Assembly: GCA_016283575.1 (NCBI GenBank)
Contig: JAEEND010000007.1
Span: 248,001-312,000, forward strand
DNA from: Lachnospiraceae bacterium
GTDB lineage: Bacteria; Bacillota; Clostridia; Lachnospirales; Lachnospiraceae
Length of the DNA stretch: 64,000 nucleotides
Direction: 5' to 3'
The translations under genes were made by a program, and so were the position numbers. Positions 27,065 to 36,657 of the stretch are shown here, in pieces (the first letter of the stretch is position 1; every line of letters starts with the position of its first letter). The notes beneath the pieces are model-generated. The model made no database searches. It saw only the letters and a list, made by a program, of their open reading frames with translations, and had not been told where the DNA came from.

Positions 27065-29650
27065 ATGAATATATCTAAATTTACGCAAAAATCCACAGAG
27101 AGTCTTGATATGTGCGAAAAGCTTGCCATGTCCTACGGCAATCAGGAGATTGAAGAGGAGCATCTGCTCCTTTCATTGATAGATATTGAGGACAGTCTGA
27201 TACTTAAGCTCATAGATAGAATGGGTATCAATACGGAACACTTCCGTAACAGGCTTGTAGAAGAGATTGAAAAGCGTCCCAAGGTTCAGGGAGGAAAGCC
27301 TTATATCGGGCAGTACTTAAATAAGACCCTTACTTTTGCCGAGGATGAAGCAAAATCCATGGGTGATGAATATGTATCCGTTGAGCATATTTTCTTATCC
27401 ATGATCGCAAATCCCAGTAAGACCATGAAGAAATTCTTCGAAGAATACGGGATTACCAGGGATCGTTTCTTGGGAGTGCTTTCATCGGTGAGAGGCAATC
27501 AGAGAGTCACAAGCGATAATCCGGAAGCGACATATGATACTTTGAATAAATACGGCCGCGACCTTGTGGAGGTAGCTAAAAATAATAAGCTTGACCCTGT
27601 TATCGGCCGTGATTCTGAAATAAGAAGCATTATACAGATTCTTTCAAGAAAAACAAAGAATAATCCCTGCCTTATCGGTGAACCCGGTGTAGGTAAGACT
27701 GCAGTGGTTGAAGGCCTTGCCCAGCGTATCGTCGCGGGGGATGTGCCCACGGGTCTTAAGAATAAGAAGCTCTTTTCACTTGATCTTGGAGCCCTTGTGG
27801 CAGGCGCCAAATACCGAGGAGAATTCGAAGAGAGATTAAAAGCCGTTCTTTCCGAGGTAAAAGAATCAAAGGGCGAAATCATTCTTTTTATTGATGAGAT
27901 CCATACCATAGTGGGTGCCGGTAAGACCGACGGAGCCCTTGATGCAGGCAATATGTTAAAGCCCATGCTTGCAAGAGGCGAGCTTCACTGTATCGGAGCC
28001 ACCACTCTTGATGAATACCGTGAATATATCGAAAAGGATGCTGCTCTTGAGCGTCGATTCCAGCCTGTAATGGTGGATGAACCCAATGTGGAAGATACTA
28101 TTTCGATCTTGAGGGGTATTAAGGAGCGATACGAAGTATTCCATGGCGTAAAGATCATGGATAACGCTTTGGTCAGCGCAGCCGTCCTTTCAAACAGATA
28201 TATAAGCGACAGATTCTTGCCCGATAAAGCCATTGACCTGGTGGATGAAGCCTGCGCTCTTATTAAGACTGAGCTTAATTCCATGCCTCAGGAGATCGAT
28301 GAGATCAAGCGTAAGGTGATGCAGCTTGAGATCGAAGAGCAGGCTCTTAAAAATGAAACCGACAAGCTTTCCCTTCAGAGACTTGATAACTTACGTAAGG
28401 AGCTTGCGGAAGAAAAAGAAAAGCTTAGTGGCGTAATGGCAACATGGGAAAATGAAAAGAAATCCGTAGAAGAAGTTTCAAAGCTCCGCGAGCAGATAGA
28501 TAATGTAAATTCCGAGATCCAGACCGCAACACGAGAAGGTAATCTTGAAAAGGCAGCGGAATTATCCTACGGCGAAATGCCCAGACTTAAAAAAGAACTT
28601 GAGAAAAAAGAAGAAGAAATAAATAGTAAGGATTTTGATCTTGTTCACGAGGCCGTTACGGAAGAAGAGATTACCAAGATCGTGTCCCGATGGACCGGCA
28701 TTCCTTTAAATAAGCTTACGGAAACGGAGCGTAACAAGACTCTTCACCTTGACGAAGAATTACACAAAGTGGTAATAGGTCAGGATGAAGCAGTAACAAA
28801 GGTTACGGAGGCGATAATCCGTTCAAAAGCGGGTATCAAGGATCCTAAGAGACCCATTGGTTCGTTCCTGTTCCTTGGACCTACAGGTGTAGGTAAGACG
28901 GAATTGTCAAAGGCCCTTGCCGCAACACTTTTTGATGATGCCAATAACCTGGTGAGAATCGATATGAGTGAATATATGGAGAAATTCTCCGTATCAAGAC
29001 TCATCGGAGCACCTCCCGGATATGTCGGCTATGAAGAAGGTGGCCAGCTTACGGAAGCCGTAAGAAGAAAGCCTTACAGTGTTGTTCTTTTTGATGAAAT
29101 AGAAAAGGCCCATCCCGATGTATTTAATGTGCTTTTGCAGGTCCTCGACGACGGCCGTGTAACGGATTCCCTTGGTCGTACCGTCGATTTTAAGAATACG
29201 ATACTTATCATGACTTCCAATATCGGTGCCGAAAATCTTCTTTCCGGCATCAGAGATGACGGTGAAATAAGTGAGGAAGCAGAGTCTCAGGTAATGGCCG
29301 AATTAAAGGCTTCCTTCAGACCCGAATTCTTAAACAGACTTGATGAGATCATTATGTTTAAGCCTCTTACGGAAGAAAATATGGCATCTATCGCAAAGCT
29401 TCAGTTAAGAGAACTTGAATCAAGACTTAAAGAGCGAGAGATCGAATTAACGGTTTCCGATGAAGCCCTTAACTTCATTGCTCACGAAGGTTTCGATCCT
29501 TTATACGGCGCTCGTCCTTTAAAGAGATACATAAGCCGTGTTGTAGAAACCGCAGTTGCAAAAATCCTGCTCTCTGATACACTTAAGGAAGGCGATACCA
29601 TAGGAATCGACGTGAAAGAAGGAGAATTATGCTGCCACAGGATCCAATAA
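27065..29650 (+). CDS. clpB: ClpB disaggregase
   Basis: Hexameric AAA+ chaperone of 861 residues that resolves protein aggregates with DnaK. The N domain (about 1-145) is followed by AAA-1 with Walker [11 protein letters not shown] and Walker [11 protein letters not shown], the coiled-coil middle domain (about 395-525), and AAA-2 with [13 protein letters not shown] and [12 protein letters not shown]. The second pore loop is [13 protein letters not shown]. The ribosome-binding site AAAGGAGG is strong. In the 225 bases upstream I see neither CIRCE (HrcA) nor AGGTCAAA (CtsR) boxes, so heat-shock control is not evident. Confidence 0.97.
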   Translation: MNISKFTQKSTESLDMCEKLAMSYGNQEIEEEHLLLSLIDIEDSLILKLIDRMGINTEHFRNRLVEEIEKRPKVQGGKPYIGQYLNKTLTFAEDEAKSMGDEYVSVEHIFLSMIANPSKTMKKFFEEYGITRDRFLGVLSSVRGNQRVTSDNPEATYDTLNKYGRDLVEVAKNNKLDPVIGRDSEIRSIIQILSRKTKNNPCLIGEPGVGKTAVVEGLAQRIVAGDVPTGLKNKKLFSLDLGALVAGAKYRGEFEERLKAVLSEVKESKGEIILFIDEIHTIVGAGKTDGALDAGNMLKPMLARGELHCIGATTLDEYREYIEKDAALERRFQPVMVDEPNVEDTISILRGIKERYEVFHGVKIMDNALVSAAVLSNRYISDRFLPDKAIDLVDEACALIKTELNSMPQEIDEIKRKVMQLEIEEQALKNETDKLSLQRLDNLRKELAEEKEKLSGVMATWENEKKSVEEVSKLREQIDNVNSEIQTATREGNLEKAAELSYGEMPRLKKELEKKEEEINSKDFDLVHEAVTEEEITKIVSRWTGIPLNKLTETERNKTLHLDEELHKVVIGQDEAVTKVTEAIIRSKAGIKDPKRPIGSFLFLGPTGVGKTELSKALAATLFDDANNLVRIDMSEYMEKFSVSRLIGAPPGYVGYEEGGQLTEAVRRKPYSVVLFDEIEKAHPDVFNVLLQVLDDGRVTDSLGRTVDFKNTILIMTSNIGAENLLSGIRDDGEISEEAESQVMAELKASFRPEFLNRLDEIIMFKPLTEENMASIAKLQLRELESRLKEREIELTVSDEALNFIAHEGFDPLYGARPLKRYISRVVETAVAKILLSDTLKEGDTIGIDVKEGELCCHRIQ

Positions 29651-29808
29651 TGCTTTACAGCTATTTAAACATGAAATTGAGGGATTATTATCCATCCCTT
29701 ATGGCTTTATGCGATGATCTTGATGAGGATGAAGCAACCCTTCTTTTGACCATGAAGAACGCAGGTTATATATATGACCGCGAAAAGAATCAGTTTGTTC
29801 AGGAATAA
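29629..29808 (+). CDS. DUF4250 family small protein
   Basis: 59 residues. The ATG at 29629 lies inside the end of clpB (22-base overlap) with GGAG just upstream; a second ATG at 29650 overlaps the clpB stop but has no ribosome-binding site. The sequence [20 protein letters not shown], the [11 protein letters not shown] core and an ending with [11 protein letters not shown] match what I know of DUF4250, a family seen mostly in Lachnospiraceae. Its function is unknown. rarA starts eight bases after the stop, so the three genes are probably one transcript. Confidence 0.82.
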   Translation: MLPQDPIMLYSYLNMKLRDYYPSLMALCDDLDEDEATLLLTMKNAGYIYDREKNQFVQE

Positions 29809-29816
29809 ATATACGT

Positions 29817-31145
29817 ATGGATATTTTTCAGATGATGGAGGAAAAGAACAGGGAAAAAGAATCTCCCCTGGCTTCAAGACTCCGCCCAAGAACCATAGAT
29901 GAAGTGATCGGACAGGAGCATATCTTAGCTAAAGATAAGCTCCTTTACCGTGCCATAAAAGCCGATAAATTAAGCTCCGTAATTTTCTACGGGCCTCCCG
30001 GAACAGGAAAGACCACTCTTGCCAGGGTTATCGCAAATACCACAAGGTCGGAGTTCTGCCAGATAAATGCAACCATAGCCGGCAAAAAGGATATGGAGAT
30101 GGTTGTGGAAGAAGCAAAGCGCAATCTGGGCGGCTTTAATAAGAAAACCATTCTTTTTATCGACGAAATACATCGCTTTAATAAAGGGCAGCAGGATTAC
30201 TTACTTCCCTTTGTGGAGGACGGCACCATTACATTAATAGGCGCCACCACGGAGAATCCGTATTTTGAAGTAAACGGAGCTCTTATTTCCCGCTCTCAGA
30301 TATTTGAGCTTAGGCCCCTTTCCATAGAAAATGTAAAGAGCATTATTGAAAGGGCTCTTACCGATAAAGAAAGAGGCATGGGTTCCTTTAATGCGGATAT
30401 TACCGATGATGCGCTGGAATTTCTTGCCGATCAGGCAGGCGGGGATGCGAGACGTGCTCTTAATGCCATAGAGCTTGGCGTAATGACAACGGATAGAAGC
30501 GAAGACGGTAAGATTCATATCGATCTTTCCATTGCGGAAGAATGTATTCAGAAGAGAGCGGTTCTTTTTGATAAGGATGGTGACAATCACTACGATACCA
30601 TTTCCGCCTTTATAAAAAGCATGCGAGGTTCCGACCCCGATGCTGCGGTTTACTATCTTGCCAAAATGCTCTATTCGGGAGAATCAATTTCTTTTATTGC
30701 AAGAAGGATAATGATATGTGCATCGGAGGATGTGGGAAATGCCGATCCCAACGCCCTGGTTGTGGCGGAAGCCGCAGCTCACGCGGTGGAACGCATTGGC
30801 ATGCCGGAAGCACAGATCATTCTTTCTCAGGCAGTTACCTATGTGGCAACGGCACCTAAATCAAATGCTTCCTATATAGCGATCGAAGAGGCTATGAACA
30901 AAGTGAAAGAAAAAGGAAATCTGCCCATTCCGGGACATCTTCAGGATGCTCACTATAAGGGCGCCGCAAAGCTTGGTCACGGTATCGGATATAAATATGC
31001 TCATGATTATAAGAACCACTACGTGAAGCAGCAGTATCTGCCCTATGAATTATCGGGGGAAGAGTTCTACAGACCTTCATGGAACGGCTATGAAGCCAAG
31101 ATCAATGAGCACATGAAGAAATTAAAAAAAGAAGCGGAAGATTAG
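29817..31145 (+). CDS. rarA: Replication-associated recombination protein A (MgsA/RarA)
   Basis: AAA+ ATPase of 442 residues related to clamp loaders and RuvB, acting at stalled replication forks. N-terminal LASRLRPRTIDEVIGQEH, Walker A GPPGTGKTTLARV, Walker [18 protein letters not shown] and sensor GATTENPYFEVN are typical. The C-terminal tetramerisation part includes the family motif KGAAKLGHGIGYKYAHDY (18 residues). The stop overlaps the end of the convergent DUF4364 gene by four bases. Confidence 0.95.
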   Translation: MDIFQMMEEKNREKESPLASRLRPRTIDEVIGQEHILAKDKLLYRAIKADKLSSVIFYGPPGTGKTTLARVIANTTRSEFCQINATIAGKKDMEMVVEEAKRNLGGFNKKTILFIDEIHRFNKGQQDYLLPFVEDGTITLIGATTENPYFEVNGALISRSQIFELRPLSIENVKSIIERALTDKERGMGSFNADITDDALEFLADQAGGDARRALNAIELGVMTTDRSEDGKIHIDLSIAEECIQKRAVLFDKDGDNHYDTISAFIKSMRGSDPDAAVYYLAKMLYSGESISFIARRIMICASEDVGNADPNALVVAEAAAHAVERIGMPEAQIILSQAVTYVATAPKSNASYIAIEEAMNKVKEKGNLPIPGHLQDAHYKGAAKLGHGIGYKYAHDYKNHYVKQQYLPYELSGEEFYRPSWNGYEAKINEHMKKLKKEAED

Positions 31146-31657
31146 AAAAGTTTTTCAACCAGGAGGCCATAAACTTCCTGGTTTATATTTTCCCATTTAT
31201 CGCACATGGAAACTGCCATGTCTTCAGTCGGTACTGACATGGTCAAGTTTAAAAGAGTCACATTTTTTTCTTTTATTATCATATTCACATCATACTCTCC
31301 GGAGGTGGATTTGTAATAAGTGGACACCACGGAAAGCTCGTTTTTAAGCTCGAATTTGTTCTCTTTAAAGTACTTGTCGATATCATCACGGATCGATTGA
31401 CCGATACGGTTACCGAAATATTCAAGAGTTGCGCGACCTTCATCGGTGATCTCAAGATGAGTTCTGTTACGGAGAGACTTGGCTCTGATCATATCCACAT
31501 CTATTAAATCTGAAATAGCCTGCTGGAGAGTGATAAAGGTGGTATATTCTTTATCCAGTATAAAGTCCATGACCTGAGCTTTGGTTAAAGGAAAGTTAAC
31601 TCTGTCCAACATATAGAGTACTATTAATTTGTATAGAGTTAAGGGTTCTTTTATCAT
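31142..31657 (-). CDS. DUF4364 family protein, winged-helix-like
   Basis: 171 residues of the DUF4364 family common in Clostridia. The N-terminal half (EPLTLYKLIVLYMLDRVNFP, ALTKAQ-like turn, TLQQAISDLIDVDMI) looks like a winged-helix DNA-binding domain, and the C-terminal half is a mixed strand domain with no catalytic motif. That suggests a regulator, but no ligand or target is known to me. It is transcribed alone on the minus strand, converging with rarA with a four-base overlap and diverging from rho. Confidence 0.8.
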   Translation of the reverse strand: MIKEPLTLYKLIVLYMLDRVNFPLTKAQVMDFILDKEYTTFITLQQAISDLIDVDMIRAKSLRNRTHLEITDEGRATLEYFGNRIGQSIRDDIDKYFKENKFELKNELSVVSTYYKSTSGEYDVNMIIKEKNVTLLNLTMSVPTEDMAVSMCDKWENINQEVYGLLVEKLF

Positions 31658-31683
31658 TTTTTCTCCTAAATCGCGCCCGATGC

Positions 31684-31712
31684 TTTACTTTTTAGCGAAA
31701 CTTATTTATAAT
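31684..31712 (+). promoter_or_regulatory. Promoter of rho
   Basis: TTTACT at 31684-31689 and a perfect TATAAT at 31707-31712 are 17 bases apart. The implied leader before rho is about 120 bases, AT-rich and without an obvious hairpin. Confidence 0.6.
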
Positions 31713-31840
31713 CATAATCGTTAAAAATATTTTTTCAAGTTATATCGTTTAAATTCGTTTTGAATTTATCACTTCAATCAGATATTCGATTAATTAATTC
31801 CCGTTAGTTTATTGGTTAATTTTTTTTGCAGGAGGAAAGA

Positions 31841-33304
31841 ATGAGAGAAAAATACGAAACCCTCGCTATCAAGGATTTACGTGAAATAGCAAAAATAAGA
31901 GGCATTAAAGGTGTTTCGTCCATGAGCAAAGGTAAGATCATCGACCTGATGGTTCAGCTTGATATGGAAGAAGAAGAAAAAAAGGCAGCAGCTCCCGTGG
32001 AGAGTGATCCTTCCGAGGTGGAAAAGCCTGTAAAGAAAGCGGTAAAGCGTGTTGTTACGAACACCGCCGGGGATACGGATATCAAGCAGGAAAGCAAAGA
32101 AGCCGTAAAACAATCTGCTGAAGCAAACCAGGAAAATGCCAAAGAAGAAACGGAAGAAAATAAGGAAAAGCCTCATGAGACAGGAATTCCCGCTCATGGC
32201 ATCCTGGAAGTAATGCCCGATGGCTTCGGATTTATAAGATGTGAAAATTTCCTTCCCGGTGCCGATGACGTATATGTGGCTCCCGGTACCATCAGAAGAT
32301 TCGGTTTAAAGACCGGTGATATTATCGACGGTGCTACTAAGATAAAGACTCAGAATGAAAAGTTTTCTCCTCTTCTTTATCTTACCGCCGTTAACGGATA
32401 CACTCCCGAAAGCATCATGAAGAGAGTGAATTTTGAAGACATGACTCCCATCTTCCCGGATCACAGGATTCGCCTGGAGACTCCCGGAGCCTCCGTAGCC
32501 ATGAGAGTTATGGATCTTCTTTCTCCCGTGGGAAGAGGACAGAGAGGTATGATCGTATCACCTCCCAAAGCAGGTAAGACAACCTTATTAAAAGAAGTAG
32601 CAAAGTCGGTAAAAAGAAATCATCCCGACATTCATATGATCATCCTTCTTATTGATGAACGTCCCGAAGAAGTTACGGATATCAAGGAAGCGATAGAAGG
32701 ACCCAACGTTGAAGTTATTTATTCAACCTTTGACGAACTCCCCGAGCATCATAAGAGAGTTTCCGAAATGGTTATTGAAAGAGCAAAGCGTCTGGTAGAA
32801 CATCATAAGGACGTAATGATCCTCTTAGACAGTATTACAAGACTTACAAGAGCCTACAACTTAACCGTTCCGCCCAGTGGACGTACACTTTCCGGCGGTC
32901 TCGATCCCGCGGCTCTTCATATGCCCAAGAGATTCTTCGGCGCGGCAAGAAATATGAGAGAAGGCGGTAGCCTTACGATCCTTGCAACGGCTCTCGTTGA
33001 TACCGGAAGTAAGATGGATGACGTTGTATATGAAGAATTCAAGGGAACAGGTAATATGGAAATGGTTCTCGACAGAAAGCTTTCCGAAAAGAGAATTTTC
33101 CCCGCCATCGACATTGCAAAGTCAGGTACAAGAAGGGATGACCTCTTACTTACTCCCGAGGAGATCGGCGCTGTTAATACTTTAAGAAAGGGTATTAACG
33201 GACTTAAGCCTGAAGAAAGTGTTGACAGGATCCTTGATATGTTTGCAAAAACCCGCGGAAATCAGGATTTTATCAGCATGGTTAATAAGATTCAGCTCTT
33301 TTAA
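31841..33304 (+). CDS. rho: Transcription termination factor Rho
   Basis: Hexameric RNA helicase of 487 residues. An N-terminal SAP-like helical domain (about 1-45, [20 protein letters not shown]) is followed by a charged, Glu/Lys-rich insertion (about 46-120) not present in the E. coli protein. The cold-shock RNA-binding domain has [19 protein letters not shown]. Walker A is [15 protein letters not shown], Walker B region [12 protein letters not shown]-loop/Q-loop region [13 protein letters not shown] 31841 follows AGGAGGAAAGA; the in-frame TTG 31826 overlaps that site and is rejected. Key residues of the bicyclomycin site were not examined. Confidence 0.97.
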   Translation: MREKYETLAIKDLREIAKIRGIKGVSSMSKGKIIDLMVQLDMEEEEKKAAAPVESDPSEVEKPVKKAVKRVVTNTAGDTDIKQESKEAVKQSAEANQENAKEETEENKEKPHETGIPAHGILEVMPDGFGFIRCENFLPGADDVYVAPGTIRRFGLKTGDIIDGATKIKTQNEKFSPLLYLTAVNGYTPESIMKRVNFEDMTPIFPDHRIRLETPGASVAMRVMDLLSPVGRGQRGMIVSPPKAGKTTLLKEVAKSVKRNHPDIHMIILLIDERPEEVTDIKEAIEGPNVEVIYSTFDELPEHHKRVSEMVIERAKRLVEHHKDVMILLDSITRLTRAYNLTVPPSGRTLSGGLDPAALHMPKRFFGAARNMREGGSLTILATALVDTGSKMDDVVYEEFKGTGNMEMVLDRKLSEKRIFPAIDIAKSGTRRDDLLLTPEEIGAVNTLRKGINGLKPEESVDRILDMFAKTRGNQDFISMVNKIQLF

Positions 33305-33346
33305 ACAGGCTGAAAATATATAAAATTGAATTACGAAAAAAACTTC

Positions 33347-33375
33347 TTGCCATGATGGAAACTCTATGCTACAAT
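33347..33375 (+). promoter_or_regulatory. Promoter of rpmE
   Basis: TTGCCA at 33347-33352 and TACAAT at 33370-33375 are 17 bases apart, with a TGC extension before the -10 box. It lies between the rho stop and rpmE. Confidence 0.75.
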
Positions 33376-33458
33376 GATTAAGCTGTTCATAGAATGTGGA
33401 TAGCATTGGATGAGAACGAAAAGAACAATGAAATATATATTTTAGAAGAGGTGAAATC

Positions 33459-33662
33459 ATGAGAGAAGGAATTCATCCTGATTATTATCAGGCAACAGTT
33501 ACCTGCAACTGTGGTAACACATTCGTTGTAGGATCAACAAAGAAAGAAATTCACGTAGAAGTTTGTTCTAAGTGTCATTCTTTCTACACCGGCCAGACTA
33601 AGATGGCAAGAACCGACGGACGTATCGAAAAGTTCAACAAGAAGTATGGTGTAAACAAATAA
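33459..33662 (+). CDS. rpmE: Ribosomal protein L31, zinc-binding form
   Basis: 67 residues, MREGIHPDYYQATVTCNCGN start. It is the C+ form: a CNC pair near residue 16-18 and CSKCH near 37-41 can bind zinc. No zinc-independent paralogue is in the window. AGAGGTG precedes the start. It has its own promoter and terminator between rho and the DUF1385 gene. Confidence 0.98.
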   Translation: MREGIHPDYYQATVTCNCGNTFVVGSTKKEIHVEVCSKCHSFYTGQTKMARTDGRIEKFNKKYGVNK

Positions 33663-33673
33663 GATTTGTTGAT

Positions 33674-33702
33674 AAGGTTGAGATGTACGTCTCAACCTTT
33701 TC
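33674..33702 (+). terminator. Terminator after rpmE
   Basis: AAGGTTGAGA pairs with TCTCAACCTT around TGTACG and is followed by TTCT. Confidence 0.85.
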
Positions 33703-33735
33703 TAAATTATAAGACTTCGGGGAAGGGTTAGAAAT

Positions 33736-34737
33736 ATGGCAAAACGCAGAGCATGTTATTCCGGAATAGGCGGTCAGGCCGTTCTTGAAGGAATAATGAT
33801 GAGAAACAAAGATAAATATTCAGTGGCGGTAAGAAAGCCCAACGGTGAAATAGAAGTTGAAATTGATGAATACACCGGTACCAAAAGAAGCGGAGCCCTT
33901 AAGAAGACCCCTTTTTTCAGAGGAGTATTTAACTTTATCGATTCTCTAGTTCTTGGTATGAAGAGCCTGAATTTTTCCGCAGGTTTTTATGAAGAGGAAG
34001 AATCCAACGAAACCAAGTTCGACAGAGCCATGGCAAAGATCTTTAAGAGTAAGACCGAAAAGGTTCTGACCGGCTTTGTAACGGTTCTTTCCATCGTGCT
34101 TGCAGTGGGAATATTCATTCTTTTGCCTTATTTTTTAACATCTCTTATAACTATTGATGTAAGAAATGAGACCCTTGTTACTTTGATCGAAGGCTTAATA
34201 AGGATCGTAATTTTCATTGTATATATCGTGCTTATTTCTCTTAATAAAGATATTAAGAGAGTGTACCGTTATCACGGTGCCGAGCATAAATGTATCAATT
34301 GCATAGAGCACGGAAATTCTTTGACAGTTGAAAATGTTATGAAGAGCTCAAGATTCCATAAGCGCTGTGGCACAAGCTTTTTACTTTTTGTAGTGCTATT
34401 AAGCGTAGTGCTTTTCTTCTTCATAAGAGTAGAATCTCCCATTCTTCGAATCGTGGTTCGTCTTCTTATGATCCCCGTGATCGCAGGCATTGCCTATGAG
34501 TTTTTGAGACTTGCGGGAAAGAGCAATAACATTCTGGTACGCATCATCTCAGCTCCCGGCCTCTGGCTTCAGAGGATCACCACCAAGGAACCTGATGAAA
34601 AGATGGTGGAAGTTGCCATTCAGGCAGTGGAAGCGGTTTTTGACTGGAAAGATTTCTTAAAGGAAAAATTTGACTGGACGGAAGAAAGTTCAACAGTCGA
34701 AGCCCCGACGGAAGAAACGGAAAATCATGAATTATAA
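33736..34737 (+). CDS. DUF1385 membrane protein
   Basis: 333 residues of the DUF1385 family, often next to prmC/prfA and rpmE in Firmicutes. The N-terminal GIGGQAVLEGIMMRN motif and the central YHGAEHKCINCIEHG with later RFHKRCGTSF are diagnostic; their His and Cys residues look like a metal site. Four to five membrane helices surround this motif (about 110-255). The function is unknown; a metal-dependent membrane role is inference. The end overlaps the start of prmC, so translation is probably coupled. Confidence 0.88.
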   Translation: MAKRRACYSGIGGQAVLEGIMMRNKDKYSVAVRKPNGEIEVEIDEYTGTKRSGALKKTPFFRGVFNFIDSLVLGMKSLNFSAGFYEEEESNETKFDRAMAKIFKSKTEKVLTGFVTVLSIVLAVGIFILLPYFLTSLITIDVRNETLVTLIEGLIRIVIFIVYIVLISLNKDIKRVYRYHGAEHKCINCIEHGNSLTVENVMKSSRFHKRCGTSFLLFVVLLSVVLFFFIRVESPILRIVVRLLMIPVIAGIAYEFLRLAGKSNNILVRIISAPGLWLQRITTKEPDEKMVEVAIQAVEAVFDWKDFLKEKFDWTEESSTVEAPTEETENHEL

Positions 34738-35563
34738 AGAACTTTACGAATTCGGCTGTCTTCAATTAAAGGCAGCCGATATTTCGGATTATAAAGTTGA
34801 TGCAAGGCTTTTACTTGAGTATGTAACGGGCGAAGCATGGAGTAAGATCTTTTTAAAAGATAAGGATACCATAGAGCCCGAAAAAGAAGAAACCTATAAG
34901 GCATTGCTTAAAAAGCGGGCATCCCATATTCCTCTTCAGCATTTAACCAATACCCAGAATTTTATGGGCTTTGATTTTTATGTGAATGAAGATGTGCTGA
35001 TCCCTAGGTTTGATACGGAAGTTCTTGTGGAAGAAGCTCTTAAAGAGCTGCATGACGGAATGAGAATTCTTGATATGTGCACGGGCTCCGGATGTATTTT
35101 GCTAAGCCTTCTTAAATTGAGCAATGACACGACCGGCGTGGGTGCAGATATAAGTGACAGGGCTCTTAGGGTATTTAATGAGAATGTTAAGCGCCTGAAG
35201 CTTTCGGAAAGAGTAACAGCTGTTCAAAGCGATTTGTTTGAAAATGTACAGGGAGATTTTGATGTACTTGTATCAAATCCTCCATATATAAGGACCTGTG
35301 AAATAGAAGAGCTTATGCCGGAAGTAAGGGATCATGATCCTTTTATAGCGCTGAACGGACATGAGAGCGGTCTTTATTTTTACGAAAGAATAGTAGAAGA
35401 ATGTGATAGCTTCCTACACAGAGGCTCACTCGTGTTCTTTGAGATAGGTAACGATCAGGGAGCCGAAGTTTCTGCGCTTTTAAAGAACAAGGGCTATCTT
35501 GATGTGACTGTAATAAAAGATTTTGGTAACAATACACGTGTTGTGAAGGCAATTCACAGCTAG
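34727..35563 (+). CDS. prmC: Release factor glutamine methyltransferase
   Basis: Methylates the glutamine of the GGQ motif in release factors. It has 278 residues. An N-terminal helical domain (about 1-75) binds the factor; the SAM-binding motif is [16 protein letters not shown] and the catalytic motif VSNPPYIRT. The ATG at 34727 overlaps the end of the DUF1385 gene; the upstream in-frame start at 34670 is not supported. It is followed 20 bases later by its substrate gene prfA. Confidence 0.95.
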   Translation: MNYKELYEFGCLQLKAADISDYKVDARLLLEYVTGEAWSKIFLKDKDTIEPEKEETYKALLKKRASHIPLQHLTNTQNFMGFDFYVNEDVLIPRFDTEVLVEEALKELHDGMRILDMCTGSGCILLSLLKLSNDTTGVGADISDRALRVFNENVKRLKLSERVTAVQSDLFENVQGDFDVLVSNPPYIRTCEIEELMPEVRDHDPFIALNGHESGLYFYERIVEECDSFLHRGSLVFFEIGNDQGAEVSALLKNKGYLDVTVIKDFGNNTRVVKAIHS

Positions 35564-35583
35564 TTTTTATACAGGAGTTTTTT

Positions 35584-36657
35584 ATGTTTGATAAGCTTGA
35601 AGATCTGCTTATAAGATTTGAAGAATTATTGGGAGAGCTTTCTTCCCCCGGAGTTACGGATAATCCTCAAAGATTCCGTGAACTCATGAAGGAACAGAGT
35701 GATCTTACTCCCATTGTTGAAGCCTATAAGAAGTATAAGAAGGCTAAACAGGATATCGAAGACAGCATCGAAATGCTTGAATCCGAATCCGACGAAGATA
35801 TGAGAGAGCTTTTAAAAGAAGAGCTTTCAACCGCCAAAAGTGATGTGGAACATCTTGAAGAGGAATTAAAGATCCTTCTTCTTCCCAAGGACCCCAATGA
35901 TGAAAAGAACGTTATCGTTGAGATCAGAGCCGGCGCAGGCGGTGATGAAGCTGCTCTTTTTGCCGCTGAGATCTATCGTATGTATGTGCATTATGCAGAA
36001 AAGCAGCACTGGAAGGTTGAGACCCTCAACATGGACGATATCGGCATCGGCGGTATGAAGGATGTTAACTTTATGATTACCGGTAACGGTGCATATTCAA
36101 AGCTTAAATATGAAAGCGGCGTTCATCGTGTACAGCGAGTACCCGAAACCGAATCCGGCGGAAGGATCCATACCTCTACGGTAACCGTAGCCGTTATGCC
36201 TGAAGTTGAGGATGTGGATGTCGTAATTGATGAAAAGGATATAAGAATCGACGTAATGCGTGCTTCCGGTAACGGTGGTCAGTGTGTCAATACAACAGAC
36301 TCTGCAGTACGTCTTACCCACTATCCTACAGGTATTGTGGTTTATTCTCAGACAGAAAAGTCACAGCTTCAGAACAGAGATAAAGCATTTGCGCTCCTTC
36401 GTGCAAAGCTTTACGATCTGGAACTTCAGAAACAACATGATGAAGAAGCTGAACTCAGAAGATCTCAGATCGGAACAGGGGATCGATCTGAAAAGATAAG
36501 AACCTACAATTTCCCTCAGAGCCGTGTGACAGACCATCGTATAGGTCTTACATCACACAATCTTGAAGGAATTCTTGATGGCGACATTGATGAGATTATA
36601 AACAGTTTGATTGCTGCCGATCAGGCGGCCAAGCTTGCTAAGATGGAGAACAGATAA
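35584..36657 (+). CDS. prfA: Peptide chain release factor 1
   Basis: Class I release factor for UAA/UAG, 357 residues. The stop-codon-reading tripeptide is Pro-Glu-Thr (187-189, in RVPETESGG), which is the RF1 PxT type, not the RF2 SPF. The catalytic GGQ is at 231-233 in GNGGQCVN. An [12 protein letters not shown] block marks the start of the central domain. The stop overlaps the ATG of the next gene by one base (TAATGA). Confidence 0.97.
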   Translation: MFDKLEDLLIRFEELLGELSSPGVTDNPQRFRELMKEQSDLTPIVEAYKKYKKAKQDIEDSIEMLESESDEDMRELLKEELSTAKSDVEHLEEELKILLLPKDPNDEKNVIVEIRAGAGGDEAALFAAEIYRMYVHYAEKQHWKVETLNMDDIGIGGMKDVNFMITGNGAYSKLKYESGVHRVQRVPETESGGRIHTSTVTVAVMPEVEDVDVVIDEKDIRIDVMRASGNGGQCVNTTDSAVRLTHYPTGIVVYSQTEKSQLQNRDKAFALLRAKLYDLELQKQHDEEAELRRSQIGTGDRSEKIRTYNFPQSRVTDHRIGLTSHNLEGILDGDIDEIINSLIAADQAAKLAKMENR

